Origin: an uncultured Eubacterium sp.
GTDB taxonomy: Bacteria > Bacillota > Clostridia > Peptostreptococcales > Anaerovoracaceae
Length of the DNA: 8,810 nt
Reading direction: 5' to 3'
NCBI GenBank assembly: GCA_947367725.1
Contig: CANBFZ010000051.1
Span: 1 to 8,810 of the forward strand
Shown: positions 1-6,076 of the stretch, piece after piece
How the letters are laid out: the number at the start of each line of letters is the position of its first letter
Numbering within the stretch: the first letter of the stretch is position 1
Position numbers and translations under genes: made by a program
Notes under the pieces: generated by a model
Database searches by the model: none
Told to the model about the DNA's origin: nothing
The model's input: only the letters and a program-made list of their open reading frames with translations

Positions 1-80
1 TTGTCAATGTCTTATTGTTTCAGGACAAGCAGGTTCCCGCATACCCTCCCGAAGCTTTGATTCGTGGATGGGTGGGGTTC

Positions 81-1346
81 TTATTCTGTCAGCGCTTTCT
101 CATAAGCTGCAATGGTTTGATTCAGTTCTTCCCTGGTAAAACAGGTATTCAAGAACATCGCTTCGTACTGGGACGGCGCTACATAGATGCCGGCATCCAA
201 AAGCTTTGCAAAGACACGGCTGAAACCTTCTGTATCTGATTTGCAGGCGCTGTCGTAATCGGTGACCGGTTCTTTGGTGTTGAACATGCAGACCAGAGAG
301 CCGATGTGATTAACAGTCAAACCGCTGACGCGACGCAGACCGTCTGCCAGATACTGTCCCATTTCATTGATGCGGGTATAAATGCCTGGATCTTCCAAAA
401 GCTGTGTGAGCGTTGCAAGCCCTGCCGCCATGGCGATCGGATTTCCAGACAGTGTCCCCGCCTGATATACACTGCCCAGTGGAGAAACACATTCCATGAT
501 TTCTTTTCTGCCGCCATATGCACCTACCGGCATGCCGCCGCCGATGATTTTCCCGTAAGTGACTAAATCCGGCGTAACACCGAAGTATGCTGCCGCGCCG
601 CCAAAGGCAAGACGAAATCCTGTAATCACTTCATCAAAGATCAAGAGCGCCCCATACTGGTTGCACAAATCTCTGAGCCCTTGTAAAAATCCAGGTGCTG
701 CCGGCACCACGCCCATGTTGGCTGCTGTAGCTTCTACGATGATGCAGGCAACCGCATCCCGATTGTTTTTCAGCAGGGTTTCCACACTGTCAAGGTCATT
801 ATAGCGGGCAAGGAGCGTATCCTCTGCCGCACCTTTCGTTACACCGGCGCTGTCCGGATCGCCAAAGGTCATCGCGCCTGAACCTGCTTTCACCAGCATA
901 GCGTCGCTGTGACCGTGATAGCATCCTTCAAATTTGATAATCTTGTTTTTTTTCGTATAGCCTCTGGCAAGCCGCAGAGCGCTCATGACCGCCTCGGTGC
1001 CGCTGCTGACCATACGAATCATCTCCACATGGGGAATATTCGCGCAAATCAGTTCCCCAAGTTCTACCTCGCCTTCCGTACACGCGCCAAAGCTAAGTCC
1101 CTTTTCTGCCTGCTTCTGCACGGCGCTGATAACCTTCGGATCTGCGTGCCCCAAAATCATCGGTCCCCAGGAACCGACATAATCCAGATATTCCTTTCCT
1201 TCTACGTCGTAGATTTTATTGCCGCAGGCTTTTTCGATAAAACGAGGGGTAAGACCTACGGATTTAAATGCTCTGACCGGACTGTTGACACCGCCCGGCA
1301 TGACCTCTTTTGCTCGTTCAAATAACTGGCTGGAATCTTTCATCAT
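81..1346 (-). CDS. hemL: Glutamate-1-semialdehyde 2,1-aminomutase HemL
   Basis: PLP-dependent enzyme that moves the amino group of glutamate-1-semialdehyde to give 5-aminolevulinate, directly after HemA. With the start at 1346 the protein has 421 residues, typical of the family, and begins near the conserved SxxLFxRAxxxxPGGVNSPVR block (here 6-25). Other marks: MVSSGTEAVMSALRLARG (112-129), FEGCYHGHSD (139-148), LLIFDEVITGFR (234-245) with the cofactor-contacting aspartate, YGKIIGGGMPVGAYGG (264-279) with Lys266 as the Schiff-base lysine, and AGTLSGNPIAMAAG (296-309). The segment usually read as EPVxGNMG is EATAANMG (205-212), a modest deviation. It overlaps hemB by four bases. The ORF could be read from 1445, but the extra N terminus lies inside hemB and is not supported. 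No terminator is visible in the 80 bases after its TAA. Confidence 0.98.
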   Translation of the reverse strand: MMKDSSQLFERAKEVMPGGVNSPVRAFKSVGLTPRFIEKACGNKIYDVEGKEYLDYVGSWGPMILGHADPKVISAVQKQAEKGLSFGACTEGEVELGELICANIPHVEMIRMVSSGTEAVMSALRLARGYTKKNKIIKFEGCYHGHSDAMLVKAGSGAMTFGDPDSAGVTKGAAEDTLLARYNDLDSVETLLKNNRDAVACIIVEATAANMGVVPAAPGFLQGLRDLCNQYGALLIFDEVITGFRLAFGGAAAYFGVTPDLVTYGKIIGGGMPVGAYGGRKEIMECVSPLGSVYQAGTLSGNPIAMAAGLATLTQLLEDPGIYTRINEMGQYLADGLRRVSGLTVNHIGSLVCMFNTKEPVTDYDSACKSDTEGFSRVFAKLLDAGIYVAPSQYEAMFLNTCFTREELNQTIAAYEKALTE

Positions 1347-2323
1347 CCGATATCTCCTTTTCTGATCGCATCTGCAATCTCCATCGCATAGTAAGTCATG
1401 ATGATATCTGCCCCTGCTCGGTACATAGAAGTAGCGGTTTCGCACATGATGCCGTATTCATCAATCAGTCCTGCCTTTCCGGCATTTTTGATCATGGCAT
1501 ATTCCCCGCTGACGCTGTAAGTGGCGATTGGCAGATTGGTGTTATAAGAAAGTTCTTTGATCACATCCAGATAGGAAAGCGCCGGTTTTACCATGAGGAT
1601 ATCTGCGCCCTCTTCTTCATCCAGCGCTGCTTCCTTCATCGCCTCCCGTACATTATGCGGGTCCATCTGGTAGGTCTTTCGATCACCGAAAGACGGTGCG
1701 CTGCCCGCTGCTTCCCGGAACGGTCCGTAGAACTTAGATGCGTATTTGATGGCATAACTCATAATCGGCGTATTCGCAAAGCCGTTTTCATCAAGGCCTG
1801 CGCGAAGCGCCGCAATGCGTCCATCCATCATATCAGACGGCGCTACCATATCAGCCCCTGCCGCCGCATGGGATACTGCTGTAGCTGCCAAATATTTCAA
1901 AGTTTCATCGTTATCCACATCGTGCCCGCAGAGAATACCACAGTGTCCGTGAGATGTATATTCGCACATGCATACGTCAGTAATTACATATACTTCATCC
2001 TTGTATGCTTCTTTGATGGCACGAACCGCCTGCTGTACGATGCCGTTTTCCGCATAGGCCTGACTGCCCACTGCGTCCTTTTCTTTCGGGATACCGAACA
2101 GAAGCACTTTATTCACACCGTGTGCCAGGCACTGATCGATGACTTCCTTCGCCCGATCAGGACTATAGCGATATTGTCCCTCCATGGCAGAAATTTCCGC
2201 TTTGATATTCTTTCCTTCTTCAAAGAAAATCGGGTAAATCAGGCTATCCGCCGATGCTCTGGTTTCTCGCACCATGCCGCGGATTAAAGGATTTTCTCTT
2301 AATCTTCTCGGTCTGTTAATCAT
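1343..2323 (-). CDS. hemB: Delta-aminolevulinic acid dehydratase (porphobilinogen synthase) HemB, zinc type
   Basis: Condenses two 5-aminolevulinate molecules to porphobilinogen. At 326 residues it has normal family length. Visible marks are RPRRLRENPLIRGMVRET (4-21), the metal-binding DVCMCEYTSHGHCG (116-129) with Cys118, Cys120 and Cys128 in the places of the catalytic zinc ligands of E. coli HemB, APSDMMDGRI (161-170), SYAIKYASKFYGPFREAAGS (189-208) with the first active-site lysine (Lys193), and MVKPALSYLD (244-253) with the Schiff-base Lys246. The three cysteines mark it as a zinc-dependent enzyme rather than the magnesium/Asp-rich type. It starts at an ATG with AAGGAG eight bases away, after a 172-base gap that carries hairpins. 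Its TGA overlaps the hemL ATG by four bases (ATGA), so hemB and hemL are a coupled pair. Confidence 0.98.
   Translation of the reverse strand: MINRPRRLRENPLIRGMVRETRASADSLIYPIFFEEGKNIKAEISAMEGQYRYSPDRAKEVIDQCLAHGVNKVLLFGIPKEKDAVGSQAYAENGIVQQAVRAIKEAYKDEVYVITDVCMCEYTSHGHCGILCGHDVDNDETLKYLAATAVSHAAAGADMVAPSDMMDGRIAALRAGLDENGFANTPIMSYAIKYASKFYGPFREAAGSAPSFGDRKTYQMDPHNVREAMKEAALDEEEGADILMVKPALSYLDVIKELSYNTNLPIATYSVSGEYAMIKNAGKAGLIDEYGIMCETATSMYRAGADIIMTYYAMEIADAIRKGDIG
1354..1360 (-). promoter_or_regulatory. hemL ribosome binding site that fixes the start
   Basis: AAAGGAG on the minus strand lies within the last hemB codons, seven bases before the ATG at 1346 and ten before a second ATG at 1343. 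It supports 1346 as the hemL start. The open frame continues upstream to 1445 inside hemB, but those 33 residues resemble nothing in the family. Confidence 0.75.
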
Positions 2324-2331
2324 TACATTTA

Positions 2332-2337
2332 CTCCTT
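2332..2337 (-). promoter_or_regulatory. hemB ribosome binding site
   Basis: AAGGAG on the minus strand, eight bases before the hemB ATG at 2323. It is a strong site. hemB is the only gene here not overlapping its predecessor, so it must be initiated independently, and the adjacent hairpin A could modulate access. Confidence 0.8.
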
Positions 2338-2343
2338 ATGCTT

Positions 2344-2382
2344 TAGCGTCCCACGAGCAGGATTGCGAGTGGCTAGACGCTA
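2344..2382 (-). repeat. Hairpin A in the cobA-hemD/hemB gap, just upstream of hemB
   Basis: Outer arms TAGCGTC (2344-2350) and GACGCTA (2376-2382), seven perfect pairs, with an inner stem CCAC (2351-2354) / GTGG (2369-2372). A three-base bulge CTA (2373-2375) separates them on one side. The 14-base apical part can add three more pairs (GCA/TGC). It ends about six bases before the hemB ribosome binding site on the mRNA, so its folding could influence hemB translation. No T-run makes it a terminator. Confidence 0.78.
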
Positions 2383-2393
2383 GTCGTATTGTT

Positions 2394-2426
2394 TTAACGC
2401 TCCAGTTTCAACTGGCTAGGCGTTAA
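2394..2426 (-). repeat. Hairpin B in the cobA-hemD/hemB gap
   Basis: Outer arms TTAACGC (2394-2400) and GCGTTAA (2420-2426), seven perfect pairs, enclose an inner stem CCAGT (2402-2406) / ACTGG (2411-2415) with a four-base loop. Between inner and outer stem there is an unpaired CTAG (2416-2419) on one side and a single T on the other. Read on the minus strand the order is outer arm, CTAG, CCA...TGG, outer arm, the same plan as hairpin A. Confidence 0.78.
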
Positions 2427-2443
2427 CTGTAACTTTGGCCGTA

Positions 2444-2472
2444 AAGTGCCACGGCGCATAGCGCCTGCACTT
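2444..2472 (-). repeat. Hairpin C in the cobA-hemD/hemB gap
   Basis: Outer arms AAGTGC (2444-2449) and GCACTT (2467-2472) and an inner 5 bp stem GGCGC (2453-2457) / GCGCC (2461-2465) with a three-base loop. The two stems are separated by a 3-base bulge on one side and 1 base on the other. An alternative stem, GCCGT (2438-2442) with ACGGC (2451-2455), would compete with it. No T-run follows. Confidence 0.75.
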
Positions 2473-2481
2473 CTGACCTGG

Positions 2482-2519
2482 GTCCTACCAGCAGTTTACT
2501 CTGTAAACTGGGTTAGGAC
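2482..2519 (-). repeat. Hairpin D, spanning the hemD stop codon
   Basis: An inverted repeat with outer arms GTCCTA (2482-2487) and TAGGAC (2514-2519), a CC/GG step, and an inner perfect 8 bp stem CAGTTTAC (2492-2499) / GTAAACTG (2503-2510) around a three-base loop: about 16 pairs in 38 bases. The hemD TAA (2498-2496) lies in the inner stem. No T-run follows on the minus strand, so it is not a standard intrinsic terminator. It may stabilise the upstream mRNA end or be the first unit of the hairpin array. Confidence 0.8.
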
Positions 2520-3968
2520 TCCAATCATCGAATCAATGGTTGCTTTCTCAGAAACTACAGTGTCAAAGCCAAATTTCGCTGCTTCAGCGGCGGTCTGTTT
2601 TCCAATGCACAGCGCACGCACACCGGTAAAATCATCTCGCTGCTGGGTCTTTACAAACCCATCTACACAGGACTTGCTGGTAAAGGTCACATAATCCCAG
2701 CAATCCAGGTCTGCAATTGCTTCATGCTCCACATAACTGGTATCGTACACCGGATAATCCAGATAAGAAATACCGCCTGCGTCAAGGGCGTCTGTTAAAT
2801 CTGCTGTACCAATTTTCGCCCGCAGGAGAATCACTTTGCTGGCACCGTTTACGAAGCCTGTCGATACCATTTCTTTTCCCAGGGTTTCACCGTCAAAGAC
2901 CGTCGGCACAAAGTCTGCAGAAAGTCCGTAATCCCGCAAAGCAGCCGCCGTCGCACTGCCAATGCAGGCGAACCGTTTATCTGCCACAGCTCTCACATCT
3001 TTGCCCTGCGCAAGCAGCCAGCGGAAGAAAGAATGTACGCCTTCCGTGCTGGTAAACACGCACGTATCATAGTCTGCAAAAGGCGGCTCCATCGGTCTGA
3101 TAAAATCTGTGCGAATGCACGGATATAGCTTGGTTTCCGCACCAAGCGCCCGCAGTTTTCCTTCCAGTCTGGAAGCCTTGCTTTTCGGCTGGGTCACCAG
3201 GATACGCTTTCCTTTCAGGGGCAAACTGCCAAACCAGTCAAATCGGTCTGACAAAGCACAGACCTTTCCTACCGCAATCACTGCGGGGGATTTCACCTGA
3301 TTATCTGCGACAGTCTGCGCAATATGGGTTAAATCAGATATCAATTTCCGCTGCTTTGCATAGGTGCCGTTTTCGATCACCGCACAAGGCATCGAAGGCT
3401 CCATCCCTGCATCCATCAATCCGCGGGCAATCCGCCCCACCGTAGATACGCTCATCATAAAAATCAGCGTGCCCTGCAGCCGAACAAGGGCGTCAAAATC
3501 AATGGAAAGTTCTGCGCCCGCTTTGGCATGACCGGTAATAATATGGAGGGACGAGCAAAAATCTCTATGAGTCACAGGAATACCTGCGTAAGCCGGTACA
3601 GAAATAGAGGAAGTAATGCCGGGCACGACTTCAAACTCCACGCCGTGGGCAGAAAGCAGCTCCAGTTCTTCCCCGCCTCTGCCGAAGACGAAAGGATCGC
3701 CGCCTTTTAGACGAACCACATTACCGCCTGCGAGACCCTCTTGCAACAGAATCTGATTGATTTCGTGCTGTGGCACCGGATGGTTTCCCACATTCTTGCC
3801 CACGTCAATCAGACGACATCCCTCTGGAATCAGTTCCATAATGCTTTCACTGACCAGCCGGTCGTAAACGATCACATCTGCCGCCTGGATCAGGCGGACA
3901 GCCTTCATCGTAAGCAGTTCTTTGTCACCTGGACCTGCGCCTACTAAATATACTTTTCCCTTGCTCAT
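2496..3968 (-). CDS. cobA-hemD: CobA-HemD fusion: uroporphyrinogen-III C-methyltransferase / uroporphyrinogen-III synthase
   Basis: A bifunctional protein of 490 residues. The N-terminal half (about 1-245) is the SAM-dependent methyltransferase that converts uroporphyrinogen III to precorrin-2: VGAGPGDKELLT (9-20), NHPVPQHEIN (62-71), RLKGGDPFVFGRGGEE (86-101), VPGITSS (115-121), GIPVTHRD (129-136). The C-terminal half (about 250-490) is the poorly conserved uroporphyrinogen-III synthase that cyclises and inverts ring D of hydroxymethylbilane: GKRILVTQ (253-260), FTSTEGVHSFF (305-315), CIGSATAAAL (335-344), LLRAKIGTADL (381-391), VTFTSKSCVDGF (427-438), CIGKQTAAEA (454-463). The fusion is a known arrangement in Firmicutes and couples production of uroporphyrinogen III to its diversion to corrinoids. 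It starts at ATG 3968 with AAAGGAG seven bases upstream and a four-base overlap with hemC. The last seven codons and the stop lie inside a long inverted repeat, so the final residues (LTQFTE) may derive from it. Confidence 0.96.
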   Translation of the reverse strand: MSKGKVYLVGAGPGDKELLTMKAVRLIQAADVIVYDRLVSESIMELIPEGCRLIDVGKNVGNHPVPQHEINQILLQEGLAGGNVVRLKGGDPFVFGRGGEELELLSAHGVEFEVVPGITSSISVPAYAGIPVTHRDFCSSLHIITGHAKAGAELSIDFDALVRLQGTLIFMMSVSTVGRIARGLMDAGMEPSMPCAVIENGTYAKQRKLISDLTHIAQTVADNQVKSPAVIAVGKVCALSDRFDWFGSLPLKGKRILVTQPKSKASRLEGKLRALGAETKLYPCIRTDFIRPMEPPFADYDTCVFTSTEGVHSFFRWLLAQGKDVRAVADKRFACIGSATAAALRDYGLSADFVPTVFDGETLGKEMVSTGFVNGASKVILLRAKIGTADLTDALDAGGISYLDYPVYDTSYVEHEAIADLDCWDYVTFTSKSCVDGFVKTQQRDDFTGVRALCIGKQTAAEAAKFGFDTVVSEKATIDSMIGVLTQFTE

Positions 3969-4840
3969 AACAGGTCTCCTTTCATCTTGAGGGCCAGTGT
4001 TCTTCCGAGCGTCTCTCCCTGATTTTTATCGCCCGTAATCTGATCTATCGATTGGTTTTCATCCGCATCTACATAGTAGCCCCGGATGGTAATTTCTTCT
4101 CCCCTAATGGTAGCATGGGCTGCCACCGGTGAACTGCAGCCGCCGTCCAGTGTCCGCACAAACTCGCGCTCCGCCAGGGCAATCAGTTTTGCCTCCTCAT
4201 CAGCAAAATCTGCAAGAAACGGCACGTCATAGCCGGCTCTGCCCTGTACTGCCAGGATTCCCTGACAAGCAGCGGGCAAAATTTCTTCGACAGAAAACAG
4301 CTTGCTGACTCGCTGCGAAAGTCCCAGCCGCTTGACACCAGCATATGCTAAAATGATGGCGTCAAATTCTCCACTGTCCAATTTGGCAAGTCTGGTCTGT
4401 ACGTTGCCTCTGATGGGACGAATGTCAGCCTCCGGATATAGCTTCTGCAGCTGCAGCTTTCTGCGCAGACTGGAACTGCCCAGCACCGGTTTTTCCGGAA
4501 GTGCAGAAAGTCCTTTTCGCAAAATCAATGCATCCCTTGGGTCTTCCCGCTTAGAAAATGCCAAAAGCGGCAGCTTCTTAGAAACTTCCATCGGCATATC
4601 TTTCAGACTATGTACGGTCAAATCTGCCCGCCTATCGAGAAGCGCCTTATCCAGTTCTTTGACGAACAACCCTTTTCCGCCGATTTTATCAAGCGTTTTA
4701 TCTAAAATCATATCGCCTGTGGTTTTCATGGTCAACAGGCTGACTTCTATGGTATCATCATACTTTTTGATGGCGTCGATGACCATCTCCGACTGAATCA
4801 CAGCCAGTTTACTTTCCCTGCTTCCTACAACTACTTTCAT
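3965..4840 (-). CDS. hemC: Hydroxymethylbilane synthase (porphobilinogen deaminase) HemC
   Basis: Polymerises four porphobilinogen units into linear hydroxymethylbilane on a covalently bound dipyrromethane cofactor. The 291-residue protein carries every expected mark: VGSRESKLAVIQSE (5-18), GKGLFVKELDKALL (55-68), HSLKDMP (77-83) with catalytic Asp81, REDPRDALI (98-106), GSSSLRRKLQL (121-131), RGNVQTRLAKL (144-154), LPAACQGILAVQ (188-199) and LDGGCSSPVAAH (231-242), where Cys235 is the cofactor-attachment residue. The arginines that bind substrate carboxylates are retained. It starts at an ATG sharing one base with the preceding stop, with AAGGA six bases upstream, and its TGA overlaps the next ATG by four bases (ATGA). 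Confidence 0.98.
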   Translation of the reverse strand: MKVVVGSRESKLAVIQSEMVIDAIKKYDDTIEVSLLTMKTTGDMILDKTLDKIGGKGLFVKELDKALLDRRADLTVHSLKDMPMEVSKKLPLLAFSKREDPRDALILRKGLSALPEKPVLGSSSLRRKLQLQKLYPEADIRPIRGNVQTRLAKLDSGEFDAIILAYAGVKRLGLSQRVSKLFSVEEILPAACQGILAVQGRAGYDVPFLADFADEEAKLIALAEREFVRTLDGGCSSPVAAHATIRGEEITIRGYYVDADENQSIDQITGDKNQGETLGRTLALKMKGDLL

Positions 4841-5304
4841 CAGTATTCCTTTCCTGTTATCAGCTTGCGAACCGCAGCAGCAGCTCTCTTTGTAATTCGG
4901 TGATCCCTGCCAGTACCGACCATGCCACAGGTCACCTCATCATTTACCGCCACAGCCGGAAAATAGAAGGTACATTCCTGCCTGCAGTCACAGACGCTGA
5001 CCGGAATATTCCGTGCCCTTGCATCTGCGCCAATCTGCCGATTCACCGCCCGATCATCAGTACATGCCACAGCCAAAGCTGCGTCCGCAAGGTAGGAGAC
5101 GTGATAAGTGTCGCGAATCCAGCGTACATTACCTGCTTCCACCAGTCGTTCTATCTTCTGACGCACCGCGGGACTTACCACCACGACGGTAAAGTCAAAT
5201 TGCAGCAGACTTTCCACTCTGCGGCTGGCAATCTTACCGCCGCCTGCCACCAATACAGTCTTTCCTGCAGATGGCACAAACATTGGAAAATATCTATGAT
5301 TCAT
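4840..5304 (-). CDS. Precorrin-2 dehydrogenase, SirC/CysG-B type (short)
   Basis: NAD-dependent oxidation of precorrin-2 to sirohydrochlorin, the branch point to cobalt-corrins and siroheme. Visible in the 154 residues are the family N-terminal YFPMFV (5-10), the Rossmann loop VLVAGGGKIASRRVESLL (17-34), VACTDDRAVNRQI (79-91), which includes the conserved acidic pair after a beta strand, and FYFPAVAVNDEVTCGMVGTG (113-132) where relatives carry FxFPA followed by an ISTxGxSP-like turn. Characterised SirC and Met8 proteins are about 200 residues or more; this one ends soon after that turn, so the C-terminal helical part is reduced to one helix. It is a dehydrogenase by position and motif; chelatase activity is not evident, and a separate cobalt chelatase (CbiK or CbiX) is presumably elsewhere. 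The start at 5304 keeps YFPMF intact and overlaps cbiJ by 11 bases. Its stop shares one base with the hemC ATG (TGATG). Confidence 0.88.
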   Translation of the reverse strand: MNHRYFPMFVPSAGKTVLVAGGGKIASRRVESLLQFDFTVVVVSPAVRQKIERLVEAGNVRWIRDTYHVSYLADAALAVACTDDRAVNRQIGADARARNIPVSVCDCRQECTFYFPAVAVNDEVTCGMVGTGRDHRITKRAAAAVRKLITGKEY

Positions 5305-6076
5305 AAAAGTGTTCTACCTTTCTCATGACCGTTTCAAAGGATTCGCCGACTTCCGCAGAAGGTTTTTCGATGACGATAACCGTATAGCCGGCTTCCAGCA
5401 CCGCCAGTTTATCGTCAAAGCCGCCGGGCTTTCCTGTATGCTTGGTAACAAGACAGGTACAGCCGTACTGCTCCATTGTGGCTAAATTCATTTCTGCAGT
5501 AAAAGGCCCCTGCATGGCTACGATGTGTTTGGATGCAATGCCTGCCGCAAGACACGCCGCAATGGACGCTGCCGACGGCAGCACTCTAGCTACGATACGG
5601 TCTGCGATGTCCCGAACGCCACTGTACTGCAGCAGTTCCTTTGCGCCGGTCGTCAAAAGCACTTTGTCCTCCCGCTGATTTAAAAGCGCCGCCGCCGCAC
5701 TGGCCGAAGAAACGGAAATCACATCTTTAGGAAGACTGCCGGTGCTGCGAAGAAGCCGCAGATACGGTACGTTTTCTGCCTGACAGGATGCGCAAATATT
5801 TTCTGTCGCTGCTGTGGCATAAGGATGCGTCGCGTCAATCACCATGCCATAAAGACCGCCATGAAGCATTTTTCTCATATCCTCCGCCGTCTGACGCCCT
5901 TCTATAATCGATAAGTCTTTGAGACCACGCAGCATCTCCGTGCCGTAATCGGTAGCGACGCAAAAATCTGCCCGGCGCTGCCAGTTTCGCGATGCAAAAG
6001 CCTCCGCCAGCTGATGTCCTTCACTGGTGCCTGCAAAGACCAGGATTTTCTGATTGTTATACCCCTTTGTATCCAC
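5294..6076 (-). CDS. cbiJ: Cobalt-precorrin-6A reductase CbiJ (CobK)
   Basis: NAD(P)H-dependent reductase that reduces the corrin ring of cobalt-precorrin-6A to precorrin-6B, a late ring-modification step. The 260-residue protein matches the CobK/CbiJ family: ILVFAGTSEGHQLAEAF (11-27) is the dinucleotide-binding start, VIDATHPYATAATENI (79-94) is the family signature, followed by YLRLLRSTG (105-113), LLTTGAKELLQYS (140-152), MQGPFTAEMN (188-197) and a C-terminal TKHTGKPGGFDDKL (211-224, normally KxSGGxGxxxK). The start is uncertain. A GTG at 6076 overlaps cbiH by 20 bases and adds about nine residues before the usual family N terminus; its SD is weak. No ATG occurs between it and the conserved ILVF, so GTG is the best choice. 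The stop overlaps the next gene by 11 bases. Confidence 0.93.
   Translation of the reverse strand: MDTKGYNNQKILVFAGTSEGHQLAEAFASRNWQRRADFCVATDYGTEMLRGLKDLSIIEGRQTAEDMRKMLHGGLYGMVIDATHPYATAATENICASCQAENVPYLRLLRSTGSLPKDVISVSSASAAAALLNQREDKVLLTTGAKELLQYSGVRDIADRIVARVLPSAASIAACLAAGIASKHIVAMQGPFTAEMNLATMEQYGCTCLVTKHTGKPGGFDDKLAVLEAGYTVIVIEKPSAEVGESFETVMRKVEHFYES

Noticed and set aside
1..28. A TTGTC/GACAA inverted repeat and a perfect TTGACA on the minus strand at 2-7 that could mark a terminator or a promoter for the next gene
   Set aside because: Five pairs around an 18-base loop is weak, and the -10 region or T-run that would decide it lies outside the window.
1347..1445. N-terminal extension of hemL by 33 residues
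   Set aside because: The extension lies inside the hemB C terminus, has no family similarity, and a good AAAGGAG sits at the right distance from the ATG at 1346.
1310..2287. A 325-codon plus-strand open frame opposite hemB (and 7161-7991 opposite hemA/cbiG)
   Set aside because: Both lie antisense to clear, motif-bearing enzymes, and the translations are rich in Cys, His, Arg and Phe with no recognisable domain. These are shadow frames.
2383..2411. Promoter for hemB inside the gap (TTGAAA, 17 bases, TACGAC on the minus strand)
   Set aside because: The -35 match is fair but the -10 matches only about half the consensus, and the -35 lies in the loop of hairpin B. Not enough to call.
2324..2495. 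Cobalamin riboswitch in the gap before hemB
   Set aside because: GCCACT- and GTGCCAC-like fragments occur on the two strands, but the conserved core and B12-box arrangement cannot be assembled from the sequence.
2344..2519. attC-like recombination sites of an integron
   Set aside because: Short matches resembling GTTA...TAAC occur (for example near 2511-2519), but the full GTTRRRY and RYYYAAC boxes do not fit, there is no integrase gene, and the flanking genes are one conserved pathway rather than cassettes.
2394..2519. Intrinsic terminators after cobA-hemD
   Set aside because: The stems are good, but no run of T follows any of them on the minus strand; at most AAAAC follows hairpin B.
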